Assembly: GCA_023398815.1 (NCBI GenBank)
Contig: JAEWRW010000030.1
Span: 1-64,000, forward strand
DNA from: Bacillota bacterium
Lineage (GTDB): Bacteria > Bacillota > Clostridia > Christensenellales > UMGS416
DNA length: 64,000 nt
Reading direction: 5' to 3'
Translations under genes and position numbers: made by a program
The notes under the pieces: generated by a model
What the model was told of the DNA's origin: nothing
Database searches by the model: none
The model's input: only the letters and a program-made list of their open reading frames with translations
Part shown: piece by piece, positions 8,253-16,176 of the stretch
Layout of the letters: every line of letters begins with the position of its first letter
Numbering within the stretch: position 1 is the first letter of the stretch

Positions 8253-8300
8253 GGCCCAGGCTGGGGGGATGCCCCAAGGGCGTCCCCCCGCTCATGGGCC
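8253..8300 (-). other. Strong stem-loop between binding protein and permease genes
   Basis: An outer stem GGCCCA/TGGGCC (8253-8258 with 8295-8300) encloses a very GC-rich inner stem of six G-C pairs plus GCCC/GGGC. It lies in the gap between the lipoprotein gene and the first permease. Such hairpins in importer operons can stabilise the binding-protein message and lower downstream expression, as established for malE-malF; the same role here is inferred. Confidence 0.6.
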
Positions 8301-8306
8301 TGCTGG

Positions 8307-10037
8307 TTAGTTCTTGTAGTACTGGGCGCTGTCCTGAATGATCTGGGTGACCTTTTCCTCATAGCTGGTCAGCCCGGCCACTTCACTCAGCTGCTTCTGG
8401 TACTCGTCCCACTTGGCATCGAACTCGTCAGCCTTGGCCTGCACGATGATGGCGTGGTACTGGGTGGCGAGGTCGAGCGCCTTCTGCACGGCGGTGAACT
8501 CCTCAGAGTCCTGCGGCATCTGCTGGCGGGCGGCCCAGCCGGGCTGGTAGCGGGCGGGGTAGGCCGGCGCAAAGAAATCGCAGAAGGTCTTGACGTTGTA
8601 GTTCTTCAGCATTTCCTTCTCGTAATCCTTGTAACGGATGTCGTTGTATTCCTGGTTGAGGGCGGGGTTGACCCAGTTGCCATTCTGGAACTTGCCGTAG
8701 GTCTCGTTGTCGGTGCCCTCATAACGCGGGAAGTTGTTGAACTGGGTGATGCCCTTTTCGCGGATGTAATCCACGTCAAAGGACTTAGTCCACTGGTCGG
8801 CGGTGCGGGTGAACTTGCCATCGGTGAGCGTGTAATCCTCGCCCTCGATACCCCAGTAGTTCAGCATCTGGATGTCATCGGCGGCCATGCGATCCAGGAA
8901 CTGCATCGCGCCGTCGGGGTCCTTGCAGGAGGTGGAGATGGAAATACCGCTGGTGGAGAAGGCGTACGGCCCGCGGTAGTATTCCTTGGTTATGCCGTCC
9001 AGCACCACCGGGAAGGCCACGAGCGTGCGGTCATGCAGCTTCTCGTCATTGTCCATGGCGCCCAGGGCGTTCACAACCATGCCGCGCTGGTCATACATGC
9101 CGATGACGTTGCCGGAGGCGACCTTCGCCAGATACTGGTCGTTGGTCTGCATGAAGGCTTCCTTGTCCATGTAGCCCATGTTCCACATCTCGTTCATGAA
9201 CCGCAGGTATTCCTTGGTGAAGTCCTGTGTCATGTTGATCTTGGCCACCAGGGTCTCCTGGTCCACGCAGGTCGGGCCGTCGTTGGGGTAACCGCCCAGG
9301 AACCGGGCGCCGCCATACTGCAGGGCCGAGACGCGGGTGCCTTCGGTGGGGATGGTAAACCCGATGTTGTTGGCGCCGTTGAATTGCGGGTTGTCCTTCA
9401 TGTAGTTGACGATGAGATCCTTGTACTGGCTGATCTTAGTGACGACCGGGAAGTTGTTCTTCTTCAGCACGTCATAGTTCAGGTACCAGCCGGCCGAGGG
9501 ATAGAGGTTTTCGATGGAGGGCCGGTTGGTCGCCAGGATGTAGATGGCGCCATTCTGCAGCTTCATCAGCTCAAACTCGGACGGACGATAGATTTTCTTC
9601 AGGTTGGTGCCGTACTTGTCGATGAGGTCATCAAGCTTGATGAACGCGCCGGCGGCGATGAAGATACCGCCGTTGTCACTGGCGGAGACGAGGTCCGGGT
9701 AATCGCCGGAGGTCGTCATCAGGTTGGCCTTGGTCATCAGGTCTTGACCCACCAGATACTCGATCTCCAGCCGTACGCCGGTGAGCTCGGTGATCTTCTT
9801 GCCGATGGGGGTGTCCCAGGCCGGGGTGGTGGTGGTGAGGGCGGTACCTTCAAACATCGTGAAGGTCTTGACCTCACCGGTGGTGGCCGCGGTGGTGGCG
9901 GTGGCATCGCCGCTGCTGGCCGCCGTGTCAGCGGCGGTCGTGGTGGCCGGCGCGCCGCTCGGCGTGCAGCCAACGAGCGCCATGCCGACGGCCAGGATGA
10001 GTGCCAGTGTCGCCATCAGGGTACGATTGGTGAACAT
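8307..10037 (-). CDS. Extracellular carbohydrate-binding lipoprotein of the Lpl/YtcQ type
   Basis: A 576-residue family-1 solute-binding protein. The first 23 residues form a lipoprotein signal peptide with lipobox LVGC (Cys24), followed by a Thr/Ala/Ser-rich linker of about 30 residues. The mature part shows the LplA/YtcQ pattern (TPIGKKITELTGVRLEIEYL near residue 75, and PSAGWYLNYD further on). The size is typical for this large subclass that binds oligosaccharides. AGGAGG precedes ATG 10037. It heads the operon with the two permeases and lies divergent from a YesN-like regulator and YesM-like kinase, which probably sense the same glycan. A TTGACA-17-TAGGAT promoter is found at 10234-10262. 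Confidence 0.92.
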   Translation of the reverse strand: MFTNRTLMATLALILAVGMALVGCTPSGAPATTTAADTAASSGDATATTAATTGEVKTFTMFEGTALTTTTPAWDTPIGKKITELTGVRLEIEYLVGQDLMTKANLMTTSGDYPDLVSASDNGGIFIAAGAFIKLDDLIDKYGTNLKKIYRPSEFELMKLQNGAIYILATNRPSIENLYPSAGWYLNYDVLKKNNFPVVTKISQYKDLIVNYMKDNPQFNGANNIGFTIPTEGTRVSALQYGGARFLGGYPNDGPTCVDQETLVAKINMTQDFTKEYLRFMNEMWNMGYMDKEAFMQTNDQYLAKVASGNVIGMYDQRGMVVNALGAMDNDEKLHDRTLVAFPVVLDGITKEYYRGPYAFSTSGISISTSCKDPDGAMQFLDRMAADDIQMLNYWGIEGEDYTLTDGKFTRTADQWTKSFDVDYIREKGITQFNNFPRYEGTDNETYGKFQNGNWVNPALNQEYNDIRYKDYEKEMLKNYNVKTFCDFFAPAYPARYQPGWAARQQMPQDSEEFTAVQKALDLATQYHAIIVQAKADEFDAKWDEYQKQLSEVAGLTSYEEKVTQIIQDSAQYYKN

Positions 10038-10233
10038 GTCGCATCCTCCTTGCTTGTTTTTCGCTTTCGCGAAATATAAATTAAATTCAAAAAGGTTACG
10101 TTGCCCGCATGGAGCTGGGGTCTCTCGCTGCCAGTTTGCTATGCGGGTGTTTTTGCAATCGGGACATCGTTCTCGGCTTAACTAAAGAACGTTATAAATA
10201 AAAAACAAAATAAACACATTTATTATATAAAAA

Positions 10234-10262
10234 ATCCTAACAGGAGCTCAAAATCTTGTCAA
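10234..10262 (-). promoter_or_regulatory. Sigma-A promoter of the Lpl-type importer operon
   Basis: On the minus strand TTGACA (10262-10257) is followed after exactly 17 bases by TAGGAT (10239-10234). The -35 is perfect and the -10 matches four of six positions. Confidence 0.65.
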
Positions 10263-10379
10263 TAATGACTGAAAACAAACGAGTGGACTGAAGTTGGATC
10301 AATCGTAGAATAATCCACATTTCACCTTGGGAATGGTTACCGTCCCTTTTCCATGGTTCCCACACCGTCCCTTCTCTTG

Positions 10380-10385
10380 TATAAT
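10380..10385 (+). promoter_or_regulatory. -10 element of the response-regulator/kinase operon
   Basis: A perfect TATAAT lies about 60 bases before the ATG of the response regulator. Only a poor -35 (TTCCCA, 17 bases upstream) is present, consistent with an activated promoter. Confidence 0.55.
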
Positions 10386-10445
10386 AGAAACATAGATAAG
10401 CATGTATGCATGATTGGCCAACAAAGGCGGGAGGGAAAGAAAAGT

Positions 10446-11201
10446 ATGTATCGGGCGGTGGTGGTGGATGACGAGCAATGGTCGCTTCTGGGCATCTCCA
10501 GATCGTTCCGGTGGGAGGACTATGGGTTCACGCTCCTTGATAGCTTTCTGAGCCCGGCCGCCGCGCTGGCGTTCATCGTGCAGGAGAAACCTGACGCGGT
10601 GTTCACCGATGTGAGAATGCCGGGGATGAGCGGGCTGGAGCTGATGGCAAAGGTGCGGGACGCAGGCCTCGACACCGAGTTTGTCGTCATCAGCGGTTTT
10701 TCGGAGTTTGATTACGCCAAGCAGGCCATTACCCATCGGGTGTTTGACTATTGCCTGAAGCCGGTAGACCAGCAGCAGGCCGATGAACTGCTGGGCCGCC
10801 TGCGCCAGCGGCTGGAGGAAAAGAGCCGGTCGGAGGCTCGGGTGGTGATGAACCGCAACGAGATGTTCAGCGCAATGCTGGAATACATCCAGCAGAACAT
10901 CGGCAAGCAGCTGCTCTTGAAGGATCTGGCGCGGCAGTTCTATTTCACGCCCAACCACTGCTGCTATCTGTTTCAGACCCAGTTGGGCACCACGTTTTCG
11001 GAGTATGTGACCCAGCTGCGGATGACGCGGGCCAAGGAGTTGCTGCGCACCTCTGACCAGTATGTCTATGAGATTGCCGACGAGGTGGGGTATTCCGACC
11101 CGCAGTACTTCAACCGTGTGTTCCGCCAAACGTTGGGCGTGACTCCGCTAGAGTACCGCAAGCGTTGCCGCGCGTCCGGTTCCGCCGGTGGGGAAGGATG
11201 A
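10446..11201 (+). CDS. YesN-like response regulator (receiver plus AraC-type DNA-binding domain)
   Basis: A 251-residue two-component regulator. The receiver domain shows the acidic pair Asp8-Asp9, the phospho-acceptor Asp55 in FTDVRMPGMSG, and the conserved lysine in YCLKPVD near residue 105. The C-terminal 100 residues form an AraC double helix-turn-helix (LLLKDLARQFYFTPNHCCYLF and YEIADEVGYSDPQYFNRVFRQ, ending GVTPLEYRKR). The protein is shorter than many YesN proteins because the linker is short. It overlaps the kinase gene by four bases (ATGA) and faces the Lpl-type importer, its likely target. Confidence 0.92.
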   Translation: MYRAVVVDDEQWSLLGISRSFRWEDYGFTLLDSFLSPAAALAFIVQEKPDAVFTDVRMPGMSGLELMAKVRDAGLDTEFVVISGFSEFDYAKQAITHRVFDYCLKPVDQQQADELLGRLRQRLEEKSRSEARVVMNRNEMFSAMLEYIQQNIGKQLLLKDLARQFYFTPNHCCYLFQTQLGTTFSEYVTQLRMTRAKELLRTSDQYVYEIADEVGYSDPQYFNRVFRQTLGVTPLEYRKRCRASGSAGGEG

Positions 11202-12913
11202 TCGCGCGCCGGCCCAAGGGTTCGCTCATCTTCCGGCTGGTCCTCGTCACAGTACTGGAGTTGGCGCTGCTCTTTGCCGTGCTGGTTGGCTACCAGCAGA
11301 GCCTGACCCGCCGCTCCCGCGATGAGGCGTATGCCTATTCCCGTTCGCTGTGCACGCAGACGGCCGACCTCATTGAGAACCGGTTGCTGGGCGTGCGGCA
11401 GGCGACCTTGGCGATTGCCTATTTCCGCAACACCGAGCAATACCTGAACAGCTCTTCCGTCTCCTACAAGCTGGAGATTCAGACGACCATCTTCAACCTG
11501 GCACAATACTTTATTGACTCCAACGCCGATATCGTGGACATTGCGCTGGTCGATATGGATCGCAATCTCCTCTCCTACAACGGCCTCATGGATGTGGGGG
11601 CGCTCAACAGCCTGGCGAGAGTCTACCCGGACATGCTCAGCGACACGGACATGAAACCTTTTTTCACGCCCATCCTCAGCATCCGGGACGATGGCGGCAT
11701 TTACTATGCCTTCATCATGCCCATCTTTTCTACCGACACCTATGAGCGTGTGGGCAGCTGTATCGCGCTGTGCAACGGCCGAAACCTTCGCTCCCTGCTG
11801 GCGGATGCTGCCCCCAACGAGAACGACTACATCATCAGTTTGAGGTTTGAGGACAACAACCGGGAGATGACGGTGGTCAACAGCGACAAGGCGCCGAAGT
11901 CACCGGTCTATTTCACCAATGAATTGATGGATCTGGGGATGTTCATGCAGTCAACGCTGGACATCACCGCCCTGCCCGACACCAGCGCCACCCTGCAGGA
12001 TACGATCACCCTCTTTGGTGGCCTCATGGTGTTCCTGGTGGCGCTGACGATGGTCATTCTGTATTTCAGCTTCACCAAACCCCTGCAGAAACTGCTGCGG
12101 CACATCAACCGCATCGGCAGCGGCAAGTACACCCGGTTGGAGTCGCTGCGCACCGCCGAGCTCAACAGCATCGTTTCCACCATCAACACCATGCTGGAGG
12201 AAATTGAAGCCAACAACGCCGCTCGGCTGGAGGGACAGACCAAGCTCTACGCCGCCGAGCTCACCATTCAGCAGGCGCGCTTCTCCGCTCTCCAGAGCCA
12301 GATCAACCCGCACTTCCTCTACAATACCCTGGAGTGCATGCGTTCCATTGGCCTGGTGTACAACGCGCGGGAGATTGTGGACATGTCGGTGGCGCTGTCG
12401 GCCATCTTCCGCTACAGCATCAAGGGCAGCAACATCGTGCGCGTGCGGGAGGAAATGGATATCATCGCCCAGTACCTGCGCATCATCTCCGTCCGCTTTG
12501 GCGACCGTTTCACCTTCCACTGGGAGGTGCCCGAGGGGCTGCAGAACCTGTACATCCTGAAAATGATACTGCAGCCGTTGGTGGAGAACGCCGTGTACCA
12601 TGGGCTGGAGCCCAAGGAAGGGCCGGGTACGCTGGTGATCCGTGGCGCGCTGCAGGGGGAGACGCTGGTCTTTGAGGTGGCGGACGACGGGGTTGGAATG
12701 GAACCGGACGAACTGGAAGGAATCCACACGATGCTGCTCAATGCCGACCCGGCCCAACTGGCCGGGGGCCGGCGCTCCATCGGGTTGGAGAACATCCATC
12801 AGCGCATCCGGCTGACGTGTGGGGCTGCCTATGGGCTAAAGATCGAATCGGAAAAGGACCGCGGGACGACAGTGCAGGTGCTGCTGCCGGTTCGCCGCTC
12901 AGAGGAGCTGTGA
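11198..12913 (+). CDS. YesM-like sensor histidine kinase
   Basis: A 571-residue membrane kinase. A first transmembrane helix spans about residues 13-33, an extracellular sensor region of roughly 240 residues follows, then a second helix near residue 275-295, a HAMP-like linker and a coiled segment. The His_kinase box QINPHFLYNTLE contains His372. The ATPase domain shows the N box LQPLVENAVYHGLEP, the G1 box DDGVGM and the G2 region GLENIHQRIRL. ATG 11198 overlaps the stop of the response regulator. The usual function is detection of an extracellular sugar or the loaded binding protein, with phosphorylation of the upstream regulator. Confidence 0.92.
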   Translation: MIARRPKGSLIFRLVLVTVLELALLFAVLVGYQQSLTRRSRDEAYAYSRSLCTQTADLIENRLLGVRQATLAIAYFRNTEQYLNSSSVSYKLEIQTTIFNLAQYFIDSNADIVDIALVDMDRNLLSYNGLMDVGALNSLARVYPDMLSDTDMKPFFTPILSIRDDGGIYYAFIMPIFSTDTYERVGSCIALCNGRNLRSLLADAAPNENDYIISLRFEDNNREMTVVNSDKAPKSPVYFTNELMDLGMFMQSTLDITALPDTSATLQDTITLFGGLMVFLVALTMVILYFSFTKPLQKLLRHINRIGSGKYTRLESLRTAELNSIVSTINTMLEEIEANNAARLEGQTKLYAAELTIQQARFSALQSQINPHFLYNTLECMRSIGLVYNAREIVDMSVALSAIFRYSIKGSNIVRVREEMDIIAQYLRIISVRFGDRFTFHWEVPEGLQNLYILKMILQPLVENAVYHGLEPKEGPGTLVIRGALQGETLVFEVADDGVGMEPDELEGIHTMLLNADPAQLAGGRRSIGLENIHQRIRLTCGAAYGLKIESEKDRGTTVQVLLPVRRSEEL

Positions 12914-12919
12914 GCGACC

Positions 12920-14521
12920 CTACTGCTGGGCCAGCACGGTCAGCTCCACCAGGAAGGGCTGGACAATGGGCAGCTTTTTGGAGACCCACTGCTCCCATAG
13001 CTTGCTAAGCTCCTGCGCACGAGCGGTGGTGACGAGATTGACCATCTCATCGTGGGTCTGCTCGGCCAGCTGGGCGATGGTGTCGTCCCGCGCCAAGCTG
13101 TCAAAATAGTTGGAATACACATCCACGCTGCGGAATTTTGCGTTGGCTGCCTGAAACATGGCCACGTTGTTGCTGCTGGCGACAACGGACTTGGGGTAGA
13201 TGGGCAGATCCTCATCGGTGGACGCCGCCAGGCTGTAGAATTGCCGGCAACCCGAGGGGTAAGGATCGATGAGCGCCATGGTCACCAGGTCGCGGCTCCA
13301 GAGGCAGCGCGCGGCGCTGTCAGTTTTGGCGTAATCCTTGCTCTCGAACCCGTAGGTGCGAAAGAGCGTGCCTTCCTCGCTCAGCAGCCAGTCGAACATA
13401 CTCAGCACCCGGCTGACCGTCTCGCTGTCGACGCCCGCGCGCAGCGACACCGCGCCGGAGAAGCAGACCGTTTTTTCGGCCCAGAAGGTGCCGTCGGGCC
13501 CTTTCACATGCATGGGACGGAGAGCCTTATCCACGTTGATGCCCAGGAAGGTGCGCTGTAGGCTCTTGCGCATGTCGGTGAGCAGCGCGTTGTCAAATTC
13601 GTCAAACACGATGCCCATGAGCCCCGCCTTGTACTTATCGAGGTGGCTGCTGCCCAGGGCATTCTCACTCCATAGGATGCGGCTGTCATAGAGTTTTTTG
13701 GCGATGGTGAGGCCCTCCAGCGTCTCTGGCCGGGCGGCGGTCCACTCGTAATGGTCGCCGACGCGCTGGAAGGCACCAAGCCCGTTCTCTGACGCCAACT
13801 GGTAGACGCCAAAGGCTTGGGGGAAGTACTCCGCCTGGGCACCGGCGCCCACGGTCTTGCCGGCACCGTTGTTGCCGGGGTCCTGCTTGACGAAGGCCTG
13901 GCCCAGCTCCACAAACTGATCCCAGGTGTACACGTCACCGGGTTGGGCCAGGCCCACCTTCTCCGCCCAGTCTCGCCGGTAATAGAAGCCAAGGGGAGAG
14001 CTGTAGTCCTGTGACGCGGTGTTGCGGATGGTGGGGTAGGCATAGAGCTTGCCGTTGATCGTCAGCAGTTCGTCGGCGTTGACGTCTTCCTGGTCGAGAA
14101 GTGCACCAATGTTGGGGTACTCGCTCCTCAGGTCAGCAGGCAGGGGTTGGAAGATCCCCTCCCGCGCCCAGGAGGCATATTCGCTGAAGGTGTTCTCATC
14201 CACGTTTATCCACACCAGGTCGGGCAAACTGTTGGAGACGATCCAGATGCGGATGCGCTCCTGCCATTCGGTGGTGGAGAAGGGGACGGGTTTGAGCTCT
14301 ATGTTGAACTTGTCGGAGAAGTAATCGTACAGCGCGTCGTTTTTCTGCTTCTCGGCCTCCGTCAGGTTCACGGAGATCGTGAGGTGCTCGGTGGGCGTGG
14401 TGGCGGCCACGGGTTCGGTGGTGCCGGTGGCTGTGGGCGCGGCGGGCGCGCTGGTGCAGGCCGGCAGGGTTGCCAGCAGCAACGCGATGGCAACGGCGCA
14501 AAACCGCCGGAAGAAACCCAT
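12920..14521 (-). CDS. Orphan extracellular carbohydrate-binding lipoprotein
   Basis: A 533-residue family-1 solute-binding protein with a lipoprotein signal peptide ending in LPAC (Cys22) and a Pro/Ala/Thr linker. The mature region has the usual features of Lpl-type binding proteins (DYFSDKFNIELKPVPF near residue 70; KLYAYPTIRN near 150). GGAGGAGGTG upstream selects ATG 14521. It is convergent with the kinase gene, six bases apart, and has no permease next to it, so it must work with permeases encoded elsewhere or share the 6294-8228 pair, or act as a co-sensor for the kinase. A possible minus-strand -10 TATACT is at 14561-14556. Confidence 0.85.
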   Translation of the reverse strand: MGFFRRFCAVAIALLLATLPACTSAPAAPTATGTTEPVAATTPTEHLTISVNLTEAEKQKNDALYDYFSDKFNIELKPVPFSTTEWQERIRIWIVSNSLPDLVWINVDENTFSEYASWAREGIFQPLPADLRSEYPNIGALLDQEDVNADELLTINGKLYAYPTIRNTASQDYSSPLGFYYRRDWAEKVGLAQPGDVYTWDQFVELGQAFVKQDPGNNGAGKTVGAGAQAEYFPQAFGVYQLASENGLGAFQRVGDHYEWTAARPETLEGLTIAKKLYDSRILWSENALGSSHLDKYKAGLMGIVFDEFDNALLTDMRKSLQRTFLGINVDKALRPMHVKGPDGTFWAEKTVCFSGAVSLRAGVDSETVSRVLSMFDWLLSEEGTLFRTYGFESKDYAKTDSAARCLWSRDLVTMALIDPYPSGCRQFYSLAASTDEDLPIYPKSVVASSNNVAMFQAANAKFRSVDVYSNYFDSLARDDTIAQLAEQTHDEMVNLVTTARAQELSKLWEQWVSKKLPIVQPFLVELTVLAQQ

Positions 14522-14608
14522 GGACGGACACCTCCTCCTTGCTGTGTTGTGCACCAGTATACCACAGGAACCGCCACCCTGCCGAGGTGCGCGCGGATTT
14601 TGCGGGCG

Positions 14609-14637
14609 TTGCGCCCGGCGGTAGTTTGGAGTATACT
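14609..14637 (+). promoter_or_regulatory. Promoter of the FAD oxidoreductase operon
   Basis: TTGCGC (14609-14614) and TATACT (14632-14637) are separated by exactly 17 bases. The predicted start near 14644 gives a leader of about 80 bases that contains an intrinsic terminator. Confidence 0.65.
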
Positions 14638-14666
14638 GGCAGGGAGGAAACAGGCAGAGATTGAGA

Positions 14667-14707
14667 GAGCCGCACAGAGCCTTATTGGCTTTGTGCGCTC
14701 TTTTTTT
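14667..14707 (+). terminator. Leader terminator (attenuator) before the GlpA-like gene
   Basis: GAGCCGCACAGAGCC (14667-14681) pairs with GGCTTTGTGCGCTC (14687-14700) around a TTATT loop and is followed by seven T residues. It sits between the promoter and the start codon, ending only 17 bases before the ATG at 14725. Expression must therefore involve readthrough or antitermination. In Bacillus, glpFK and glpD are controlled by the GlpP antiterminator acting on exactly such leader terminators; that GlpP acts here is inferred from the gene content. Confidence 0.8.
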
Positions 14708-14724
14708 GCGAAGGGGGAGAGGGT

Positions 14725-16176
14725 ATGTTCGATGTGGCGGTCGTGGGTGCCGGCGTTGTAGGTGCGGCCATCGCCCGGGAGTTGACGCGCTACCGGCTGA
14801 GTGTGGTGGTGCTGGAGGCCCAGGCCGACGTGGGCTGCGGCGCGTCCAAGGCCAACAGCGCCATCGTGCACGCCGGGTTTGATTGTGCGCCCGGCACCTG
14901 GAAGGCCAAGCTCAACGTGGAGGGCAGTGCGCGCATGGAGGCCCTCTGCCGGGAGCTTTCGGTGCCTTACATGCGCACCGGCTCGCTGGTTGTGGCCTTC
15001 GGGCCGGAGGATGAGGCGGAGTTGGAGCGCCTGAAGGCGCGCGGCGAAGCCAACGACGTGCCGGGGCTGGAGATTTTGCCGGGCGACGAGGTACGCCGGC
15101 GGGAACCCAACCTCAGCGGGGAGATCACTGCGGCGCTGTGGGCGCCCACCGCGGGCATCGTCAATCCCTTTGAACTGACGCTGGCTCTGCTGGAGAACGC
15201 CGTGGTAAACGGTGCCACGCTGCACCGGGGCTTTGCGGTGGCCTCTATCGCCCGGGGGAGCAGCGGTTTTACCCTGACGAGCGGTGACGGGCAGGAGGTG
15301 CGGGCGGCTTTCGTCGTCAACGCCGCAGGCATCCGCTCCGATGAGATCAACGCCATGGCGGGCGGGCGGCCCTTCACCATCCTGCCGCGCAAGGGTGAGT
15401 ACATGCTGCTCGATCGCTCCGTGGGCAATACCGTGGGTACGGTCGTGTTCCAGACACCCAGCCGCTGGGGCAAGGGCGTGTTGGTCAGCCCCACCAGCGA
15501 CGGCAACGTCTACGCCGGCCCCACGGCGGTGGACGTGACGGACAAGGACGACAACGCCACCACGCCAGAGGGTCTGTGGTACCTCAAGCGGCTTGGTAAA
15601 AAGTCGGTGCCGGGTCTTGCCTTCTCCAAGGTCATCACGGCCTTTGCCGGGCTCCGGTCGGTCGTGGTGGGGCGGGACGATTTCATCATTGGCCGTGAAC
15701 CTGAGGTGCCGGGGTTTGTCAACGCTGCGGGCATCTGCTCGCCGGGGCTGAGCTCCTCCCCGGCTATCGCCCGCGTGGTGGCGGAGGAATTGGCTGCCGC
15801 CGGGCTGACCCTCGACCCCTGGGTGGAGTTCCGGCCCGAGCGGCGGCACCCCAAGCCCTTCCGGGAGATGGATGCCGACGAACGGCGGCAGGCGCTGTCG
15901 GCGGATCCGCTCTATGGCCGTGTCATCTGCCGATGCGAGACGGTGACCGAGGCCGAGATCGTGCAGGCGCTGCACTCGCCGGTGCCGGCCACCACGCTCG
16001 ATGGCATCAAGCGCCGGGTGCGGGCCCAAGCCGGGCGGTGTCAGGGCGGCTTCTGCGGGCCGCGGCTGCTGGAGATCATCGCGCGGGAGACGGGCCAGCC
16101 GATGGAGAGCATCACCAAGAATGGCGGCGGTTCCTGGGTCGTCGCGGCGAAGGAGGCAAGCGATGGAAGCCTATGA
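14725..16176 (+). CDS. FAD-dependent oxidoreductase, GlpA/GlpO-like with C-terminal [2Fe-2S] domain
   Basis: A 483-residue flavoprotein of the DAO/glycerol-3-phosphate dehydrogenase group. The N-terminus VAVVGAGVVGAAIARELTR is the FAD dinucleotide-binding fold; GFDCAPGTWKAKLNVEG and GLRSVVVGRDDFIIG are family segments. After about residue 400 a BFD-like domain contributes four cysteines (CRC near 398 and CQGGFC near 433) suited to a [2Fe-2S] cluster. It is the first gene of a tight operon with a second FAD protein and a DUF1667 protein. This trio in Clostridia is generally linked to glycerol 3-phosphate oxidation; L-2-hydroxyacid oxidation is an alternative. A leader terminator precedes the gene. 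Confidence 0.85.
   Translation: MFDVAVVGAGVVGAAIARELTRYRLSVVVLEAQADVGCGASKANSAIVHAGFDCAPGTWKAKLNVEGSARMEALCRELSVPYMRTGSLVVAFGPEDEAELERLKARGEANDVPGLEILPGDEVRRREPNLSGEITAALWAPTAGIVNPFELTLALLENAVVNGATLHRGFAVASIARGSSGFTLTSGDGQEVRAAFVVNAAGIRSDEINAMAGGRPFTILPRKGEYMLLDRSVGNTVGTVVFQTPSRWGKGVLVSPTSDGNVYAGPTAVDVTDKDDNATTPEGLWYLKRLGKKSVPGLAFSKVITAFAGLRSVVVGRDDFIIGREPEVPGFVNAAGICSPGLSSSPAIARVVAEELAAAGLTLDPWVEFRPERRHPKPFREMDADERRQALSADPLYGRVICRCETVTEAEIVQALHSPVPATTLDGIKRRVRAQAGRCQGGFCGPRLLEIIARETGQPMESITKNGGGSWVVAAKEASDGSL

Larger units (their letters stand above)
10038..10445. other. Divergent regulatory region between importer and two-component genes
   Basis: A 408-base AT-rich gap unlike the rest of the window. 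It holds the promoter of the minus-strand importer operon (10234-10262), leaving a leader of about 190 bases, and a -10 for the plus-strand regulator. No open frame with a ribosome binding site was found. It is the expected binding zone for the AraC-type response regulator encoded at 10446. Confidence 0.7.

Noticed and set aside
8046..10079. 677-codon plus-strand open frame opposite the binding lipoprotein
   Set aside because: It is antisense to a clear lipoprotein gene with signal peptide, family motifs and ribosome binding site. Its composition (runs of Val, Gly, His) is that of an antisense shadow in GC-rich DNA.
14368..16029. 553-codon minus-strand open frame opposite the GlpA-like gene
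   Set aside because: Arg/His/Pro-rich shadow frame without domain features; the plus strand encodes a well-defined FAD protein in the same place.
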